A stretch of 64,000 bases of DNA. Origin: Opitutaceae bacterium (GTDB taxonomy: Bacteria; Verrucomicrobiota; Verrucomicrobiia; Opitutales; Opitutaceae). Position numbers and translations under genes: made by a program. Shown in pieces: positions 61,021 through 64,000 of this stretch. The notes beneath the pieces are model-generated. The model worked only from the letters and a program-made list of their open reading frames with translations. It did no database searches and had not been told where the DNA came from. Position 1 is the first letter of the stretch. Each line of letters opens with the position of its first letter. The stretch is from assembly GCA_003164715.1 (NCBI GenBank), contig PLTZ01000013.1, positions 62,001 through 126,000 of the forward strand, read 5' to 3'.

Positions 61021-63117
61021 CTACTGGATCCCGAGCTTCTTCAGGAACGGCCCGATCGAGCGCGGCCGGCCTAGGAAGTCCTCGATCGAGACGCTCACGT
61101 CGCGGGAATCGCCCTGCGAGTAGATCTCCTGGCGCATCCGCATGCCGGCGCCCCGGTCGAGGAACCCGTCCGGAGCGGCCTTGAACACCGTGGCCATGTC
61201 GGCCGCGATCGAGTCCGCCCAGGCGTAGCCGTAGTAGCCGGCGTCGTAGCCCACCAGATGCCCGAAGTAGGCCACGAAGGCCGTGTCGTCAGGCAGCGGG
61301 AAGAAGACGTCGGCGATGACCTTGTTGCTCTCGGCCTGGCTGTCGACCGGCGCGAGCGCCGGCCGCGGCCCGTGGAGCCGCAGGTCGAGCAGCGCGAACG
61401 AGAGCTGGCGCCGGTAGAAGACGCCGATCGTCGCCAGGCGCACCTCCTGCAGGCGGCCGAGGGTCTCCGCCGGAATCTTCTTTGTCGGGTCGCGGTAGTC
61501 CGCGGCGAAGGTGTCCAGGACGCTCTTGTCGTACGTCCAGTTCTCCAGCATCTGCGAGGGCGCCTCGACGAAGTCGCGCGGGACGTTCGTCCCGGCGAAG
61601 CGGAAGCGGTGCGCGCGGGTGAGGATCGCGTGCATGGCGTGTCCGAACTCGTGGAAGAGGGTCGTCACCTCCTGGTGGTTGAGGAGGGCGGGCGCCCCGT
61701 TGGCCGGCTGCGGGAAGTTGCACAGGAGCGCCACCGTCGGCCGCAGGTAGGGGCCGCCCGGCTGCACGTGCCCCTCCTGGATCGGGAACTCCGCGAAGTG
61801 GTTGTACTTCCCCTCGCGCGGGAACATGTCGAGGTAGAACAGGCCCATCGGCTCTCCGGTCTTCGCATCGGTGACGCCCCATAGGGTCACCCCGTCGGCC
61901 CACGCGTAGGGCGGCTCGAGCTGCTCGAACTTGAGCCCGAAGATCGACTGGTAGATCGCGAACATGCCGCGCAGCACGTTCTCATAGGGGAAGTAGACCC
62001 GCAGGGCCTCCGAATCGACCGTGTACTTCGTCTTCACGAGCTGGTTCTGGTAGTAGCGCCAGTCGGCGAAATCGATCTGGGCCTTCGGGTCGCCGGTGTC
62101 GGAGACCTTGAGGGCCCGCATCTCGGCGAGCTCCGCGTCGAACTTCGGCTGGATGCCGCGGACCAGGTCCTCGATGAACTTGGTCGCCGTGGCCCCGTTC
62201 TTGGCCATCTTGACCTCCGTCTTGTAATCGTCCCACGAGGCGTAGCCCAGCTTCCTGGCGATCTCGGCCCTGATCGCCACGATCCTGTTGAGGAGCGGCA
62301 CGTTCACGGCCTGCGCCAGGTGGAACTCGGCGACGCTCACCTTCCTGCGGGTCGCCGCCACGGAGCAGTTCTGCTCCACCATCTGGCGCTGGGGCGTCAC
62401 GCTGACGAGGATCGTGTAGGCGTCGTCCCCGGTCTTGATGCCCGGGGAGCCGAGGAAAGAGTCGGGGACTCCCGCCAGCTCGGCGCGGGTGAAGACGGGC
62501 GCCACGCGGGTGTTCACGATGTTGGTCTCAAAGTCGGTCTCGAGCGGGCTCAGCTCCTTGAAGAGGGCCTCCACCTCCTTGCGCGCGGCGGCCGGCAGCT
62601 CGAAGCCCTCGCGCCGGTAGTCGCGCAGGGTGAAGTCGAAGAGCCGCTGGTCCTCGCCCGTGAGCGCCGGCCTCCTTGCGGCGACAGCCTTCAGCGCGGC
62701 GTAGAGGTCCTCCCGGTAGCCGACCCCGATGTCCCACTGCTGCAGCCGCTTGCCCGCCTCGTCGGCGGCGTCGCGCACCTCCTTGCGGGTGCTCGTCTGC
62801 TGGATGAAGCCGATCCGGTTCTCCACCATGCCCGCGTCGGCCTCGAGGGCGTCCAGGGCCACGAACGTGCTCTCGAAGGTCGCGGCCGCCAGGTCCTGCC
62901 TGGCGATCCGGTCGATGGCGGCGTCTCCGGCGGCCATGGCCGCCGCCGCGGAGGCCTTGATCTGGTCCGGGGTCGTCTCGAAGGGGGGCACGCGGATCTC
63001 CGATTTGAACGGGGCCGCGAGGGCTTGGAAGTCCGCGACCGTCCGCAGGGGGGCGGCGCGCAGGACGAGGGGCAGGGCGATGAGGACCGCCCATCCGGGG
63101 GCGCGCAGATTTCTCAT
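61021..63117 (-). CDS. Secreted M3-family zinc metallopeptidase (oligopeptidase-like)
   Basis: A 698-residue thimet-oligopeptidase-type enzyme with the zinc motif HEFGH (H489, E490, H493) and signal peptide (about 1-21). It resembles peptidyl-dipeptidase Dcp and oligopeptidase A in order: helical N-terminal part, then catalytic part from about 430. It cuts short peptides, probably in the periplasm, and may supply the adjoining POT-like transporter. ATG 63117 is chosen for its signal peptide. Confidence 0.9.
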   Translation of the reverse strand: MRNLRAPGWAVLIALPLVLRAAPLRTVADFQALAAPFKSEIRVPPFETTPDQIKASAAAAMAAGDAAIDRIARQDLAAATFESTFVALDALEADAGMVENRIGFIQQTSTRKEVRDAADEAGKRLQQWDIGVGYREDLYAALKAVAARRPALTGEDQRLFDFTLRDYRREGFELPAAARKEVEALFKELSPLETDFETNIVNTRVAPVFTRAELAGVPDSFLGSPGIKTGDDAYTILVSVTPQRQMVEQNCSVAATRRKVSVAEFHLAQAVNVPLLNRIVAIRAEIARKLGYASWDDYKTEVKMAKNGATATKFIEDLVRGIQPKFDAELAEMRALKVSDTGDPKAQIDFADWRYYQNQLVKTKYTVDSEALRVYFPYENVLRGMFAIYQSIFGLKFEQLEPPYAWADGVTLWGVTDAKTGEPMGLFYLDMFPREGKYNHFAEFPIQEGHVQPGGPYLRPTVALLCNFPQPANGAPALLNHQEVTTLFHEFGHAMHAILTRAHRFRFAGTNVPRDFVEAPSQMLENWTYDKSVLDTFAADYRDPTKKIPAETLGRLQEVRLATIGVFYRRQLSFALLDLRLHGPRPALAPVDSQAESNKVIADVFFPLPDDTAFVAYFGHLVGYDAGYYGYAWADSIAADMATVFKAAPDGFLDRGAGMRMRQEIYSQGDSRDVSVSIEDFLGRPRSIGPFLKKLGIQ

Positions 63118-63421
63118 CCCGAAAGCTTTGATTGCGTTCGCGGCGCGCGTCAACACACCGCCTGCCGTGGTCCCCGCCCGGCGGTCGCGCCCCGCGATCT
63201 AAGAAGGCCCGAGCGGACAGCGGGGCCCCTGCGACCGGGGCCAGCCTTGTGGCAGGAATACGGCGCTTGCGTTGCCTCTGCCGCCGATCCACATCAGTGG
63301 GCAAGACGCTCGCGTCCGATTTGGATCCGCCGCTTGACCCCGATGGCCTGCTTCGCTCGCCCCGGCTCCGTCTGCGCCATCCGGACGAGACCCGCCCCCG
63401 AAAGAGAAGCCAATCCCAGAG
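63118..63421. other. Intergenic region, no gene seen
   Basis: 304 bp between the divergent starts of the M3 peptidase and the GH127-type gene. It holds stop-free stretches but none with protein-like content. I see no clear promoter, hairpin or conserved repeat in it. Confidence 0.6.
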
Positions 63422-64000
63422 ATGAACACCCTGAGCCCGCTCCTGATCCTGATCTCTACAGCCTGCGCCGCCCCCGCAGCCGCCCTCCTTTCGGTCGCCG
63501 ACAGCGTGGCCCCCGCGGCCCCGGCCGTCCTGCACCCCCTGCAACCCTCGGCCGTGAGGCTCGACGGCTGGCTCGGCGCCCGAATTGACGCCAATGAGAG
63601 CCGCCGCCTGCTGCTCGTGGACACCGAGCCCCTGCTCGCCGGCTACCGGCACCGGCCCGGGGACCAGCCCTGGATCGGCGAGCACGTCGGCAAGTGGCTG
63701 CATGCGGCGACCCTTGCCTGGGCCTACTCGGGCGACGAGGCGCTGCGCCGCAAGCTCGACTCCGTCGTCGCGTCGCTCATCGCGACCCAGGAGGCCGATG
63801 GATACTTGGGAACCTACACCGCCGACAAGCGCTTCGGGCTTTACGACGGCGCGGACTGGGACGTGTGGTGCCACAAGTACAACCTGATCGGGCTGCTGAC
63901 CTACTACAGGTACACCGGCAACCCGGCCGCGCTGGCCGCGTCCCGCAGGATCGGGGACCTCTTGTGTGCGACCTTTCCCGCAAAGAAGAGCATCCTTTTG
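63422..64000 (+). CDS. Secreted GH127/DUF1680-type glycoside hydrolase (5' end only)
   Basis: The first 193 residues of an exported enzyme; the rest lies outside the window. After a signal peptide (about 1-20) come SAVRLDGWLGARIDANESRRL (in part), GEHVGKWLHAATLAWAY and QEADGYLGTY, which match the start of the beta-L-arabinofuranosidase GH127 (DUF1680) family. It would remove L-arabinofuranose or a similar sugar from plant glycans. Cys-His catalytic residues are downstream of the visible part. Confidence 0.8.
   Translation, partial: MNTLSPLLILISTACAAPAAALLSVADSVAPAAPAVLHPLQPSAVRLDGWLGARIDANESRRLLLVDTEPLLAGYRHRPGDQPWIGEHVGKWLHAATLAWAYSGDEALRRKLDSVVASLIATQEADGYLGTYTADKRFGLYDGADWDVWCHKYNLIGLLTYYRYTGNPAALAASRRIGDLLCATFPAKKSILL

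Noticed and set aside
1-64000. CRISPR arrays, tRNA/rRNA genes, insertion sequences, prophage
   Set aside because: No regularly spaced repeats, no tRNA-like cloverleaf or rRNA segment and no transposase or phage proteins were seen in reading both strands; a covariance-model search could still find a small RNA.

Overview
The window is a GC-rich (by eye close to 70%), densely coding bacterial chromosome segment with 43 protein genes. Two of them, at the ends, run off the window. I see no rRNA, tRNA, CRISPR array, insertion sequence, phage gene or replication origin. The best guess for the host is a Verrucomicrobium of the Opitutaceae type. The reasons are the 'LSPFSVDAT...LAGTR' TonB-plug-like signature, an ADOP/MacB-type permease operon with its own NtrC/NtrY pair, many secreted glycoside hydrolases and sodium/sugar symporters, and weak or absent Shine-Dalgarno sequences at many starts. 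This is inference; there is no phylogenetic marker in the window.

Layout. (1) 1-7.3 kb: a nucleobase-catabolism cluster. On the minus strand, a PreT-PreA (dihydropyrimidine-dehydrogenase-like) fusion is followed by ssnA, ygeY and a threonine-synthase-like PLP enzyme; a carbamate kinase gene lies divergently. It resembles the enterobacterial ygeW-X-Y/ssnA/ygfK anaerobic purine pathway, but with different oxidoreductase and PLP components. (2) 7.4-8.1 kb: a PAP2 membrane phosphatase. (3) 8.1-17.6 kb: a seven-gene minus-strand locus with two ABC ATPases, a TolC-like channel, an NtrC-type regulator, an NtrY-type kinase, a HlyD-type adaptor and a MacB/ADOP permease. Two sigma-54 promoters were found, at 17621-17635 and 12551-12565. 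Each has a matching dyad (17733-17750, 12662-12679) 107-108 bp upstream, which suggests that the locus regulates itself through its own enhancer-binding protein. (4) 17.8-27 kb: a GPH sugar symporter, an SSS symporter with a double-thioredoxin partner, an S9 peptidase and a GH2 enzyme. (5) 27-30.7 kb: a DegP/HtrA protease, a perfect terminator hairpin, then an OmpR-type two-component pair. (6) 30.9-34 kb: a cytochrome c-sorbosone dehydrogenase fusion, a small secreted protein and a phosphoribosyltransferase.

(7) 34.2-45.2 kb is the most unusual part: an ECF sigma factor; an 851-residue membrane protein joining an anti-sigma-like cytoplasmic part, one transmembrane helix, a TonB-receptor-plug-like segment and a von Willebrand A module; a 2324-residue envelope protein; and a TonB protein. 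All run in one direction. I propose an envelope-spanning signalling or assembly apparatus; the function is unknown.

(8) 45.2-47.3 kb: a YtrA-like GntR/ABC operon with an operator over its promoter. (9) 47.4-64 kb: a GH29 fucosidase, two POT-like transporters, a cytidylate-kinase-like protein, a lytic transglycosylase, a secreted MBL hydrolase, a second GH2 enzyme, an aldo/keto reductase, a lipoprotein, a secreted nitrilase-fold hydrolase, an M3 peptidase and the start of a GH127-type enzyme. Together these suggest a heterotroph that breaks down complex glycans and peptides, scavenges purines or pyrimidines, and has elaborate envelope-stress control.
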